Notes: generated by a model from the sequence alone, not told the origin. DNA of 64,000 bases from Blastomussa wellsi (GCA_947652115.1 OX393566.1:26290420-26354419); one strand, 5' to 3'; positions 23,001 to 38,000 are shown, counted from the first letter of the stretch. Numbers and translations: made by a program.

Positions 23001-26000
23001 CAAACAATATATGATAAACGGGAGCGTTCTCAAGTCGAACTTCTCAGAACAAGAATTTTCTGAGCTCCAAACGGGACAACATTCATTATTGGATATTAAA
23101 AATGCATAAAACAATATAATAATATAAGGAAAAAGGATTAGTTACCTGCAGTCCTGGTTCACCCTGTGAAACAAATTGAAACAAGTTAGATTGGTGCAAA
23201 CAGTGAAAATAAACATAAATACAAATTAACTGTGGCTAGTTTAGGGCTGAAGTTGGTCGAAACTGCGATATATTGATGACATTTGCTTAGATAAGACGAT
23301 TGTTGGATCGACGGTTAGGTCAGGGATAGGGATAAGGTCAGTTATTATCACGTGACGGTGACGTGCTTTGTCGTATGCAATCCATCTTAATCGTCTCCAT
23401 CCTGAACCATGTCGCGTTATTGGGGGATTGTGTGACACTTTTTTGAGGGGGTGGGGGAGTGTAACGCAATCCGCAAATAACGCCTGGGTGGGAGGCTAGA
23501 ACCATGGTTGCATTGTCTGGTTTATTTCCACGTCTTTGTCGTGTATCGACTTTAATAAACTATTATTTTGTCGTTTCCTTTAATTTGAAGACAATTTTTG
23601 ACGTCATAACAATCACTTTACACGATGCCCTCCCCCCCACACGATGATGCAGCAAGTCTAATACATACGGGATCTCCATCAGGTCCTTTGTTACCAGGCT
23701 CACCCTGAAAAACAAAACGAGCTCTGTCAAGAATGGCACATTTTGAAAAGTTTAGCAAACAATCCTTCTCAATCTTCCTCATACAAAGCCACCCTTGTTT
23801 CTTCTCAGTTTGTTACATCTTAAGTGTTTTTCTTCCTTGCTTAACAACTAAACATAATTTATAATAACCAAAGTTGACTTTATACATGATGTGATTAGCG
23901 CGCGCGCTTTAAAGGCGTTTTTTCTCTTTGCTTGCGCAAGAGGTAAATTGTCATTTTCTCGTAAACGTGTTCGACCTATTGTTTTTCCCCTCGTGTTTCG
24001 AACTGAGCAATGACTTTCTTTCTGTAAAATTAACACATAACAATTCTTAAGGTGGATTTGCACTGTCGCGCAATTTTTTACGTGCGTTCACGTGCGTAAA
24101 AAAATTTAATGTATGAACGACTTGCGTAAACGTTTACGCAAGTTTTCCATACATCGTCTATAATTTATTTACGTAAGTAAAAAGTTACGCGACAGTGGAA
24201 ATCCACCTTTAGTGTTGAAAAAGAAATAATCGTCGGAAACCCGAATCTAGCAACAAGCGATAAGCAAATTTTGACCAAAATCTCAGTGCAATTCAGTGGA
24301 ATTACCTAACAGCATTTTGGTGCTGTACGACTAGTCCATCACAGATCAGTTTCCATCCCTTAATAATTTTAGTCTAGCTTTTATCCGTCAAAATCTTGCA
24401 AGAATGCAAACATTTTACAACTTGGTGATGACAAGTACTTGCTGAGGAGCCTTGCCTAATAACACAACATTGAGACACTAGGCTAGTCTACAGCGTCAGA
24501 GCTAGAAATCCCAGCCCTTAAAAATCATAAAAACAGTGCATTCAAGAACTTGGACTAGGTTAATTCCTGGAAGCAAGATAGAGGAGCTAAGAAGTTACTA
24601 CCGGTATCTTACCGTAGAGCCGTTTCGTCCTTCTGGGCCGGGGTCTCCTGTGGCACCAGGGCCTCCCTGTGCGGTAAAAAACAAACAAACACGAATTCTT
24701 AAATGCTCACTGGTCGAAAGCCATGGCCAACAAGTGTACAGGGTAAATATCAACGCCCTCGCAAGTTTTATTAAACTTTTAAAAATTCTTGAGCCTAAAT
24801 AGAGCAATTTTTCTGGAATAACTCATCACTGGGTTCTAAAGCCGACGACAATTGACACATCAGGCAATTTTTACACCGATTGCTGTGATTTGCGCAAATT
24901 ACTAAGTGTGCCTAAGACTATTTAGATCGGAGCTACTTGCGATAAAAATAAAATTAATTTTTTACAATTTTGGCAAGACAACTTAAGTGAGAGAATATGC
25001 GAGTACAACATAAAAATCCGCGAGCGATTTTCAATTGCATTTGGCGTTGAAATTCGTTTAGTGTGATGCCCGCTATGCAATATTCTAGATTGGTCTGCCA
25101 CAACAGACCTGCTTGGTGGATCTAGCAAAGACAATCTGGCATGAAGTGATGACAACAGACGGGACTTGATTTAAACGTTCACTGTTTTTGCAGCTTGAAA
25201 GGTCCTTTAAGACCCGAAATAGACACCGATGGATATTTGAAGTTTCACAAAATAGCGTTCTTCCCTCACCCTATGCTGTCAGCAGCCTGCCCCTTGCATT
25301 TCAACTACAGCATCCTCGTCGCTGCGTACTTACCCTTAGTCCTGGCGGGCCATCTACTCCATCTGTTCCCGTGGGGCCTTTTTCGCCCTAAACAAACAAA
25401 ACAAAATAGTACTAGCGAGTGAGAATCACAGCTCGCAGGCTGAAAAACGTTTTGACTTCCTATACAAGCATTTTTAACCGGCAGGAATATTATTTTCTCA
25501 AGCACGAATGGGAGACATGCCAAGACAAGCCAGGCTTTTGTTAACTACAACCTCAAAGCAATGAAAATGTCAACTCTGAACGGGGGGTGGGCGGGTGATA
25601 ATGGCAGATGGCAACAAAGAAACTGACCTTACAACTGCCATGTGACTAAGACCCCCCACCCCACCCTTCCCTCCCCATTCCCAATGCCCTTGCACCCAGA
25701 CTCCACATAGTTTCCGCTTCTTTCATCCCTTAGTGGACCAGCAGAAAACAAGCCTTACCTGTTGTCCCTGGGGCCCTTGTAGTCCAGGTCTGCCAGTCCA
25801 GCCTTTGTCTCCCTTCTCGCCGCCAGGTCCAACCTCGCCCTTTTGACCTTTGGGTCCTTGAGGTCCCTAAAACCAACGGATGGAAATTTTTTATGACAGC
25901 GACGATCAATTCAGGGTTTCCAAAAAAGTCTATTTATATGAACAATTACAAAAAAACAAAACGAAGACTACTGCACACTCGAAGAGTATCAAAATCGATC

Positions 26001-29000
26001 GCTTTACACGGCGCTTTTGCGAAAGAAAATGCATTATTAATCTTCATGTAAACTTGATTTTCCCTGACTTTTTTTAAAAACCTTGGCCTTGAAAAGTAGT
26101 TGTCTTTTCTGATTTTTCCCTGACCGTGATTTAGCGCCACACATTCTCAAATAATTATGGCCTACAACTGCACACAAAAAATTATTTGCAACGCTAACCA
26201 AAAGACGATAGGACTATGGATATTTTATCCCCTAACATTAGAAACGTCACATCAAAACATGTTTTAGACCCCTCTTCCCCTTTCAATGTTGAACCCTTTG
26301 TGGATAAGGGGGCAGGAATAAATTTGTTACAACTTAAATGCCATGACAGAGTAACACAATTTTAAAATAATGAACGTAGGGTGACTGCTGTTATTCGATT
26401 ATTTTGTGCCAACAGAAGCATACCTGAACTCCAGGATCGCCAGTTTTGCCTGGAGTACCATCCAATCCACGACGTCCCTAAACATACAAAAACAATAATG
26501 AGTAACCATTTGTCCCTCAATACAGGTTTTCTTGGATTGTCTAAATAGCAGCTCACTCTTCCCTCTCTCTGTATTTCTTATTACTGAACCGTATCAATCG
26601 GCACCTTTGTTCCCTGAATACTAAGGAAACCATCATCTTTCTTCGGTCCTCCAGACCGGGTTGATAACCCAGCTCTTCGCACCCTTTATACTTATATATA
26701 CATTTTAGCCAAGCTTTAAAGCCAACCTCCATATTATTTGCATGCACTTAACAGTTTGTGACATCAATGAGTCAGGGTAAACTATCAAAAACATGTGACC
26801 CCGATGAGCTCTACATCTAAGACCGTGATAGTGTCATGTGGTACTGGTCAGTGGATACCTTCTTTTGAAAACTGACAATTGAATATTAGACGAAGTACGA
26901 TAACGTTAAGTTAACCATTTCCTGAGTATGGGTCTACCCTCCTCCTCCCTCAGTCTGTACGGGAGGACGGTCGGTCGGTCGGTCGTACGGTCTCGTAGCA
27001 ACCAAATTTCCTCGGCGTGACGGGTTTCCAAAATTTCTTACCCATGGTGTTCCACTAGCGTGCTTCGCGCGTTGCCGCTCCGCTATTAACTCTCAACAGT
27101 CACCTTCTCTCCTTGAATTCCTGGTGGCCCTGCATCGCCCTTGGATCCTGGCGCGCCAGCTGGGCCTGGTTTCCCTGCGGTACCTGGCTCGCCTGGGGAA
27201 CCTCGCTCGCCCTACAAATTACAAAAAAAAACGAAATTTCATTTATACTGGCCATGCACTTATTAAGCACACGTTTAGCTAGTTTTCAGGCATGCCACTA
27301 AAACAGAGGAAACAATGAAACAAACAATACCTCGAGTCCCTAAAACAATAGCAACTGCTACACTAAAGGAACAGTAGAACAATAGAACAAACAACAGGAA
27401 CAATACCTCGAGTCCCTAAAACAATAGCAACTGCTACACTAAAGGAACAGTAGAACAATAGAACAAACAACAGGAACAATGCCTCTAGCCCCTAAAACAA
27501 GAGCAACTGTTACCAGTAGAATTACAAGCTTACGAGAGCTGCTACACTGCCGTTAAAAATCCCAACGGGCAGGTGGAGGGCCAGTTGTCTATTTACAAAG
27601 CGTGACCGAAAATAAACACAGTTAGACGACAGAACCATTACCAGTACTCACAAGTTTAAGTAACACTAACCTTTAGACCAGCACGTCCAGGAATACCGGG
27701 GGTACCATCTGTTCCATTGAAACCCTAAATATTTTAGAAGCACGTGAGTCACATGTTGCAAGATTAAACAACAACAATTTTATTCATTCAAAAGTTAACT
27801 AAACATACAATTAGATATAGAAAAAAAATTAACAAATAAATAAATTTCACACAACCCAGAGTTAGCATTTGCTAATCGAGGCGGGATGTGAAGTGGAAAA
27901 ATTGGAGAAGATACATAAAGTGAGTTAGCTCAGTTGGTAGAGCGCCGGACTACCGTGCGGGAGGTCCCGGGTTCGAGTCCCAGATCGGACCAACACTCAG
28001 GGTCTTACAATAACTGAGGAGAACATGCTGCCTTTGTAACTACATCTTTAAATGGTTAGATGTTCTAGTCTTCTCGGACAAGGACAATAAAACCGTAGGT
28101 CCCTTCTCCTGCATCTTCAAAGTGACGGGTCAGCAGGGGATGTTAAAGAACCCACACACTAATCGTAAAAAGTAAGGCACGGAGTTGTGGTCAGGTCTGT
28201 TCGCATATGTACTCATGGGTTGGGTAAAAGCGCATTTGAACATGTATATGGAAAATGCCCTATACAAATCCATTATCTGGCAAATTGCACTGGCGATGGT
28301 CGAATTCGAAATGAATCACAGGAGTATTCCCATTCATGTCGTCATGGCATTTGTTGCTTGTATGCAGGATGACGGATGGCTGGTTGATAATGTCAATTGG
28401 CCACCGTAAAGAGATTCAATTGCTGACGTTTCGAGCGTTAGCCCTTCGTCGGAGCGAATCGGTGCGAGTAGCTTACATTGAAACTCCCGACAAATTACAA
28501 TGCGCCTTGCCATTGCAGTTCAATTTCCCATGATAAAAGAGCTCACTAATATCTTTTACAGGAAAGTTTATCTTCAAATCACTTACATCTGCTCCAGCTC
28601 TTCCCGCCTCACCAGCAGCTCCTTGTTTACCACGTGGTCCCTATAAAACAAAAATCAAACACAAAAGGAGTTACGTCGTGGCTTATGCATTTTGAAAATT
28701 TAGCCAAAATTTTTCAAAATTGTCATTTGCAATCCGTCTCAATCTTCTCCATCCTTAGCCATCCTCGTTCCTTTCTGGTTCAGTACCTCTTTGGTGTAAT
28801 TGTTTTAAGGTTTCCTAAATGTTAAGGGTAATTTCCTTGACGTAGCTCCTTGATTTCCAAAACAATGTATCTTTCAAATACTGACTAATTTTGAACTGAA
28901 GACATTCAGCTTTTACCTAAATTTATAAATTTGCACATGTGGAGCTCCTGTAGACTTCTAAAAGGGTCTAAAATGTACAATACATCTGTGATTACAAGTC

Positions 29001-32000
29001 CCGTGTATTCATTTTGAAAATGTCAGACTGTTGACTAAAAGCAAAACAGTAAACCTTCTGACTTTTGCCTTTATCTAAAACAGTATTATTGTTGTGTCTT
29101 CATTGATATTCTACAGTAACACAGTCAAATGTATGACAGTCACGGCCCTTTTAGACGGTGTTGGTCCCTTGCTCTGTTCTTGTTTTTCTGACATTTTACT
29201 GTATAAGCAACACACCTCTCTGAGACGGACAACTGGTGTTGGTCCCTGCGCGCCATTTTTCAGTCATTTTACTGTATCTTAGCTCTCTATAAGCCACACA
29301 CCTCTCTAAGACGGACAACTGGTGTTGGCCCCCCGTTCTGGTTTTCAGTCATTCTCCTGTATCTTAACTCTCTATAGGCCACACATTTCTCTAAGACAGT
29401 TCTGATAGTGTTTGTCTTGGAGAAGCACTCATATAACGCAAGTCAAATGGAACCAACACAAACAGGTATCAGTCAGGCTCCACAGAGCAATGGATTGATG
29501 GTTTAGCTTACCGGTGATCCTGGCTCCCCATTGCGTCCATTCCTTCCGGGCGGCCCGGAATCTCCCTTGGTTCCTTGCGCCCCTGTTGCTCCTGCTGGGC
29601 CTGTCGCGCCAGTCGGTCCCTGGACACAACAATAAGGTGAGTTAAGGTAAATTCTGCATTGGGCCAAATGCCCCATCTTGCTAACGCTTTCCTTAGCACG
29701 AGGAGACCTCCCTCTGGACAGGATGCTAGTCCATCGCAGTGTCAACCCAGGATTAAATTCGCCGGTACCCATTTATGCCCCCTGGATGGAGAAAGGCACT
29801 GTGAAAGTTAAAGGGGCACTGTCATATCATGTGCCAATTGCCGCCAAATACACGAATAAATTTAATAAAAAGATTCCACAGAACAAGATCGAACAAGTAT
29901 TTTGGGGAAGTAGGGCAGGATTACACGGATTGAAGTGGATTGCAATTCATAAAAATTGATTTCTGGATTTCTTATTGCAAGACAATAAAGCACGATTACA
30001 GCAAGCTACAGGCGTGACAGGGTCCCTTTAAGTATCTTGCCCCAAAAACACTGGAATCCAGAACAATCATTCCAGAGACCAGCACACAACCCATTAGGCC
30101 CACCTAACCTCAAACAACAAAACATTCACCATAATCGCATATAGTCTCTACTTAGCAACTTACGTGGATTTGTTTCTTACTTTAAATACTGCACAGCCTT
30201 TCTAAATGCAATACTTGACGCAATAACCCCATTAATATGTGACGATGCTCTTAACAAGATATGTCTACCCCTGTAGCCATATAGTCTTAAGTCAGTCTAA
30301 AGCTAAATATTTATGACAATGTGTTGCTCCAGAAAATACTTCGATCAAGGACCAAGGGTTTTTGGTTTGAACACCTCTTCTCATCTGGAAAGTTCAGTTT
30401 TGGTTCATACTTTTTTCATACTATCCAATGAAGTTCCATGGGAAGGTTCATTGGAAACGAAATGGGAAGGCATGGACATTTTCTGGAACCACACAATAGG
30501 CCTTTCGTTATTGTATAATTACTGTTGGTCCTCTGTCGCCCTTCGGGCCTGCGGGTCCCGATGGTCCTATCTCGCCCTAGTAAAAGATCACAAAAATCAT
30601 GTGAGTTAAACCAAACATAAGCTGGATGAACCAATTAAGCTACAATAGCACAGCAAAGGTGTTGACAAGGTTGCATTTTCTCATCCCCTATTCTGACTGA
30701 GCAAAGGATGCCAACAATGTGTCAAACCTACAACATGTAGTTGCCTTCCAAGAGCATTAACTGTTTGATTCTAAACTGGGAGAAAAAAACACAGCTAGTT
30801 TCTGGTTCTTTTGCCGAGTGATTTTTCAGCTAAAATTGTTAACACAGAAGGTTCGCAGGGTTATTAAGCCAAGATAGACTTTAATCTCAGTGCATTCATC
30901 ACTTGCGGGGTGCCACCCCTATTATCATGTACCTATTTACAGGGTGTGTTGCTGCCACCCTTACATTTGCCAGGGTGCACCCAACAATCTTAGTCCTATT
31001 TACTGCCATATGGTTGTCAATTTATTGCGTACCTATCTAAGCGTCAAAGTTGTTAACAAGCAATCTTTGCACAATATAAAAAGAGTTCTAAAATCATTTT
31101 AAACAATTTTGGCCTTCAGATATTTATAGTAAGTTTTCCTGTTTGTAAGAATTGTTTTACTTTTTTCAGGTTTGTGTTTGTTTTCTGTTGTATCGGTTTT
31201 TTTGTTAATCAGGTTTGTTTCCTGTGTTATCAGGTTTGTTTCCTGTGTTATCAGGTTTTTCAGTATTCTCACCGGTGCACCATCAGATCCTGCGGGTCCA
31301 GGCTCCCCATCTTTGCCATTTGAGCCCTGAAGGAAAAAAAGAGCACAAAAACCATTTAAATATCGGATCATCTTCATAGGCACTGAAATAAAATTTTAAA
31401 CAATAAGTTCTGCTGTAAAACTGGTGGTTCCTCCCACATCTTTTGGGTGCAGAACACAAATCTGTACTTTTGCAGTCATGACAGTTGAGTCAACTCACGA
31501 ACATTTGTGTCCATCCTTGAAGCATGCTAAATTTTAAGTGGGGTTTAAATTTCCAAGCACCAATGGTATTGTCTGGTCACGTGTCAAATAAAACGTTTGC
31601 ATTTTACACAGGACTTGACCAATAAAACGCTTGCATTTGGTCATGTGATTGACTGTGTTTTTGGTGCGAAACAAGAGTTTCATTCAGGAGCTATCAATGT
31701 TTTCAAGATTTTCCCACTCACATTGATGAAAGTGTGCTTGAAAAACATTATTGCAATTTGAGAAGATTAAAGTTAACAAGTTTGAAAAGATTTACCATCG
31801 AGAAGAAGCATTATCACTTAAGAGCAAGGTTTTAAATGTTTCATTCGTTGATCAAAAGTTACACATAACTAGACAAAACCGTTAACATTTTAAAAGTAAA
31901 ACCAAGCGCTACATTTGTCGCGCTGGATGAAACTGGTCGTACCTCTGTTTTGACAATCTTTCATTATATTTTGAAAAACAAACACTTACAGGTTGTCCAG

Positions 32001-35000
32001 GCAGCCCATCTTTTCCTGGCCTCCCTGGTTCTCCGGATGCACCCTGTGAACAAAGGCAAACAAATAATTCTCACTGCTAAGTCAAGCATAATGTGATTTA
32101 TAAAAAACGTGACAGGATGAAAGATATTGTAGTGACAAAATACGGATGCATTGATCAAAGTATCACTGTGAAGGCTATAGAGCGGCTTTCTATTGAGTGT
32201 CAAAAGTAATTGGCGAATTACTTTGGTTTTGCATAACTACGCTCAGTGATTGGTTTCAAAATCTCGCAATACTTCTCCAACCAATCAAACGTAAAACCAA
32301 AACCACACATACATGTTTTCCTGCATTTGTGCTGGCTACATGAATTACATTGAGTTTTGACTGGTTAACTGGATTGTCTCAGTTCTTTGTAATTGGCTTA
32401 AGTAATTACTCAGGGTTTGGTTTTACGACACTTTTGAAACTCGCTCTAATTAGTAAGTTAATTAATGTCACCTTCTGTCCGTCAGACCCGTCTCTTCCTG
32501 GAGGGCCTGAAGGTCCGGGGGGTCCCTGAGAAGAAATTAAACAGCTTAGTGTTGACAAAGAGCTGAATGTGAGTTGAAATCACCATGTGCAAAACAAAAT
32601 GAATCTTACAGGAGGGCCAGCTTGTCCAGGTTTTCCAGGAGAACCCTGATTTCCTGGTGAACCCTACAAAGCAACAATGAAAATGACAAAGTCAATGCTG
32701 TATAATAATTACAAAATTTAGCACAAGAGCACAGAGAAAACATAACAAGCCCGGGCACAGGCTGAAGTGCCACAAACCACCAGAATACAACTACAGTTCT
32801 GTAGCATGAAGCGACTCAGAGTATTGTTACTCCCCCTGGATGGGATGCTAGTTCATCGCAGGTTACTCCCCCCTGGATGGGATGCTAGTCCATCACCGGT
32901 TACTCCCCCTGGATGGGATGCTAGTCTATCGCAGGTTACTCCCCCCTGGATGGGATGCTAGTCCATCGCAGGTTACTCCCCCCTGGATGGGATGCTAGTC
33001 CATCGCAGGTTACTCCCCCTGGATGGGATGCTAGTTCATCACAGGTTACTCCCCTGGATGGGATGCTAGTTCATCGCAGGTTACTCCCCCTGGATGGGAT
33101 GCTAGTCCATCGCAGGTTACTCCCCCCTGGATGGGATGCTAGTTCATTGCACGTTACTCCTCAGCTTTTGTCAGGTCGCTTCTAACAGCTTGTCAATACT
33201 CTACCAGATACAGGTCGATATCTGGGTCTCCTGTACCGGAAAATCTCCTGGATGTGAAGTCAAGTGCTTTGCTTCAGCTAATTTTGATTATTTATTTCCC
33301 AATCAGTCTGTGATTAATTCCATCGAGATTTGCTTATTTGTTCTATAGGACAAAGAGAGGTGCCTTAACACAAAATTAGCAATAGGGATTTGGAATTTTT
33401 AGTGATGTCACGTGCCTGTGACAGGCAAGTGTCTACGTGTTACTCAAAATCACAACACAATGCCCTTGGCCAGCACTTGAGCATGAACAGGGCTGTCACT
33501 AAGGGCCAGGGGCCAGGAGATGCCCCGGCTACTACGAGTTTGAGCCCCGGCTACTTTTAAAGAAAACCAAAATACTGAAAAGTGAGAAATACATCAAACA
33601 ACAACATCCCCCGGCTTCTTTTTTACTTTTCCCGCCTGCTTGAAAAATTAGTGACAGCCCTGCGTGAATTGATCGATTTGGAGTATAGCATGGAATCTCA
33701 CCGTATTCAACTATCTAAAATAGCGAGATAAGAAAGCTGTAAAAAATATTAATTCACTGTCTAAAATTTTTCTTTACCTGCCTGCCTTGTTCTCCCTGAG
33801 ACCCCTTGGCTCCTGGTGCACCCAGCTGACCCTATTGAAAAACAAAATAGAATATAGAATAAAATAAAATTTGGTTACAACAACTTAAACTCAACTTGAA
33901 ATTTGAACTTTTTTGAGGCAGAACAACTACTACTGTTGCCAATAAACATCAGCCTGTAAACTCTGTTTTGTAAGGAACCATGCCAAAATCAACACCTGAA
34001 AAATTCAAGAGCCAGGCAAAGACGTCTAATTTAAATTGTTATTCATCAAATACACTAATCTACACTCTCTGATTGCTTGAAACAAAATTCTTGTTTCCAT
34101 TGGAGATTTGAAAAATTGGGATACCACTGTAATAGCAGCAAGATTGTTTACCGCAGTTCCTGTTGGGCCTGGTCTTCCGGGGGGGCCTGGAGGTCCTTTC
34201 ACACCCTTGATAAGGAAAAGAATATCATCAGCCAAGTTACAGTTCACTGCAATTTAACCAAGTTAACAACAAGGATAAATCACATGGACAAATGATGATG
34301 GATTACTGCCATCAATAGGGTGACAACAATGATGGCAATAAATAAGTCAATGATGATTTGCAATAAATTATTAAATGTTCGGATTAACAATTTAAATTGA
34401 ATCGCTTGTGATATTGTAGATATGTATACCATTTTATACTGAGTGTATATTAATAATTGATATTATAGATGGGTCATCCAGTTGATAGTTGCCCTCAATA
34501 TGATGAAGTGACTGACATTTTGACAACCTGAAGTGGACATCAGCATAAGAGTCAAGTGAGGTGTTTGTCAGTTAAGTGTTATATAAGTCTGGCTTGTGAA
34601 AACTGATTGGTCAGTTTTGCCATGATGCTATTGGCTGTATTATGACTGAAGAAATTGCAAATTGTGTAGTACCGGTTCTCCACGTGGTCCTCGAGGGCCA
34701 AGACTTCCAATTGGGCCAGCAGGTCCCTAAAACCACAAATAATTATAATTGTTAATGTATAAAATATTGCTCATAATTAAAAATCATCACTGAATGATTT
34801 ATAACCTGTGAATTCGCCCTCAATTTGAGTACAGTAGAACCCAGTTAATCTGGTCACCAATCTGGCTGTACTAATAAATTAGTGCAGGACTCAAAACTTA
34901 ACTTTTTAGCCCACTAGCAAATTCTTGCAAGTGACAATATTTCCAACTAGCAAATTGGCAAGCCAACTAGCTTCGTACTTTCTTTCCAATTTCTTGACAT

Positions 35001-38000
35001 GAAGCTCAACTCAAACAGCTTTCTTGAAATGTTTTCGAGAAAGGGATGATTCTTACTTGCAAATGTCTGCTAGCGGCTATATTTTTCACTCGCAAATCCC
35101 AAAAACCACTCAAATTTTGCGAGTTTGCAAGCGTTAATTTCAAGCCCTGTAGTGACCCCAATAAAGAGGTGGCTATCTTAATGGGGTGACCACAAGCTAG
35201 TCCCATCTTCCCCCTCCCACAATTTTGCTAATTTAAGATACTGGCTAAATACACTTACAAATTAATCCAATGAAGACATGCATGTCACTAAAGGCCTGTT
35301 CTAGGTTAACTATGTTAATTCTCAGCCCTGAAACAGCACTTGTTACAAGAGTGTCAGCTTCTTGCCGAGGCTCTCAGCATTGTTTCTGCAAGTTCATTTG
35401 TTCAAAAAAGCAATTTTTCAGTAATGATGATTGTACTTTCAGAACAGAGTACCTACCAATTGCCCTGGCCTGCCAGGTGGTCCGGGAGTTCCTGGTAAGC
35501 CGCGAGGTCCCTGCAACACAAACAGTCAAACTAACTTAGTTATTATTTTGCAATTTTTCAAAAATTTCTGGGGTTTCTTGGGAACCAACAATGCTAACTT
35601 GTGACAACTTAACTTCGCACACTCCAGGAAAATTTACTAAGTAGCACACTGTCATAACTGTTCAAGGTTCCTAATAAGAGACTTTAGTGGCTCCTTCAAC
35701 CCTTTATTTAAGTCTCTAGTTCAGGCATTAATATAGCTTTTTTTGGTTCAGCACATGTTACTAGCAGACCAAATTACACATTTATAAGGTGTGAGGTACA
35801 TCCTTCTGGCACTTATAAGCTAAAGCATTATATTAGCTTTTGTGGGAGCTGAAGTCCTTTGCTTGAGGTCATTTAAAAAATCTGCTTTAGTATTATTATG
35901 GCGTCAACAACAACAACAACAACGTTATCTGTGTCCAACAATATACAATGTTTATTATAATAAGAAAAATATACTAACAGGAATATGGAGGAGTACAGAC
36001 TGCCCCAGAAAAGGTCTGGCTAGTGAGTATATAAGTATGTGAACACTACTAAAAAATCTTTTTATCCTAACCAGCAGAATTTTTCCTTTTGAGACCTTTT
36101 TTCTGACAGAATTTGCAGAGTTCGCAAAGTTTGCAAAGGTGCTTTTAGTGAATGTGAAAGAGAAGACATAAAAAGAGTTTAAGTGCGTGTTTAGAATCAA
36201 TGATCCACTCTGATCATGGTACCAAGCGTGGGAACTTTGCAACAGTTGCCCAAATTGGGTTCACCAGTTCCTTTGATGTGCCATGATATAAGTGATGTTG
36301 AATCACTGATCCTGTTCCCAATCATCCAGAAGGAACTCATCCATTTATGTTCACGACAGTAAAGTTTTCTAAAATATCTCTGAAGGTGAAATTAAATCAT
36401 GACAAACTTCACAAATATATAGTTATGGTATGACTTCATGATGTACAACTTACAGTGTCGCCACGACTACCCGGAGTGCCATCAGATCCCGGTACACCAT
36501 CCTCGCCCTATGATGGAAATCAATCATAAATAAATTATATGAATTAAGGGCTTGTACACATTGTTAGCAGTGTTGCAAGCATTGTGGGCAACAGCAAAAT
36601 TGTGTTGCATCCATCCACTGGAAATTGTTGCATGCAATGTCTGCACATTGCGCAAACAGTTTCAACATAATGAGTATTGCCTATCCAGTACCAGAAAGGC
36701 TTGGTGGAATAAAACAAAAGATTTTGCATCGAGGCTTAGGGATGAATAAATAATTTCTTTTGTTTTATTCTCCCTAGCCTCGGTGCCATTTTAGAATTTT
36801 AATATATTGGAATTGGTCTATTTAACCTGGCATGTACTAAAACCTGAAACAACCAAATTAAACCACCGAAATGACCAAATGACTAAAATGATATGGCCAA
36901 AACAAACGAAATGAGTATAAATAGTCCCCAACGCAGCCTAAAAAGGGACATTTAGCTCTCCTAATTCTCAACAGTATTTGAAAAGCTTGGAGAGAAATTG
37001 ACAGCTTCCCAGACATTCATCAAATCCATAGTCTCCTTCACAACCGCGTTTGGAATTCGTTGCGTGAAATACAAAAAAACTGCTCCTTTTTGGTGGTTTT
37101 GCTTCCTTTTGTCATTTTGCTTTGGTCGTTTCGGTGGTTTTGTTCATTGTTTCAGCCACTGAGCCTGGAGTAAATTAAGATACATTTGCCCTGCGGATGA
37201 AATCAAATGTCAACCATAAGAAGAGAAATGAAGGCTAGGACAAGAACCTTTTCTCCTGGTGGTCCTGATTGCCCAGGAGATCCTGGCATTCCATCCTGTC
37301 CCTGTGGAAATGAGACAGAAGAATAAGTGAGTAAATGACTTTTTTGAAGCTGATTTCTAAACAAGAAATGAGAAAAGAAGGCAGTTGCATCAATGAAACT
37401 TACGGGCTCTCCGTCCTTTCCGTCTAACCCTCTTTCACCAAAAGGGCCTTGATCTCCCTAAATAAGGACAACAAAACATTTTCTTAAAAAAATACACAAT
37501 GAAATCTCTCCAGCATGATTCATACCAAAGCAAAAAAATTTTAGTAATTGTTAACTTAAGGTGATTCCTCAGAAATAAAAGTTATCGAACAATTTTTTTG
37601 AAACTTTCCTTGAATGTTCCCTTCCAAGCAGTGTTTCGAAAAATACAATAACAAAGTTACCGGTAGGTCACAGAGCTTACAAAAGAGATATGATGGGTCA
37701 GCGTGACTCGATTTATTCTAATCACATGTGCTATTTTATCATTTCATGGTACATTTTGCCACAGCTGAAAATAATGATTATTAACGGAATACTTGGCAAT
37801 AAACAATGCAACATTTAATTTATGGAATTAAATCACACAAATTTAAACGATACCAATTCAAAACGTCCCTTGAGTCGTTGTTCATCCTTGAGTAACTGTT
37901 TTCTGAGAGGTTTTAGCTATATTTATTTTCCTTCCAAAAAATTTCTCTTTTTATTTTTTAATTTAAAGATGACCATTGGTACACCAAAATTCTACAATAA

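Noticed and set aside
27918..27991. A tRNA gene on the plus strand
   Set aside because: A and B boxes are present, but the anticodon stem has two mismatched pairs and the sequence runs directly into a non-tRNA body, so it is a SINE head.
31099..31383. A longer collagen exon with a [14 protein letters not shown] extension
   Set aside because: The exon ends at 31273 with a normal donor; the extension is intronic sequence containing a short direct repeat.
32826..33158. CRISPR-like array of regular repeats
   Set aside because: There are no unique spacers between units, the repeats abut, and the host is an animal; it is a minisatellite.
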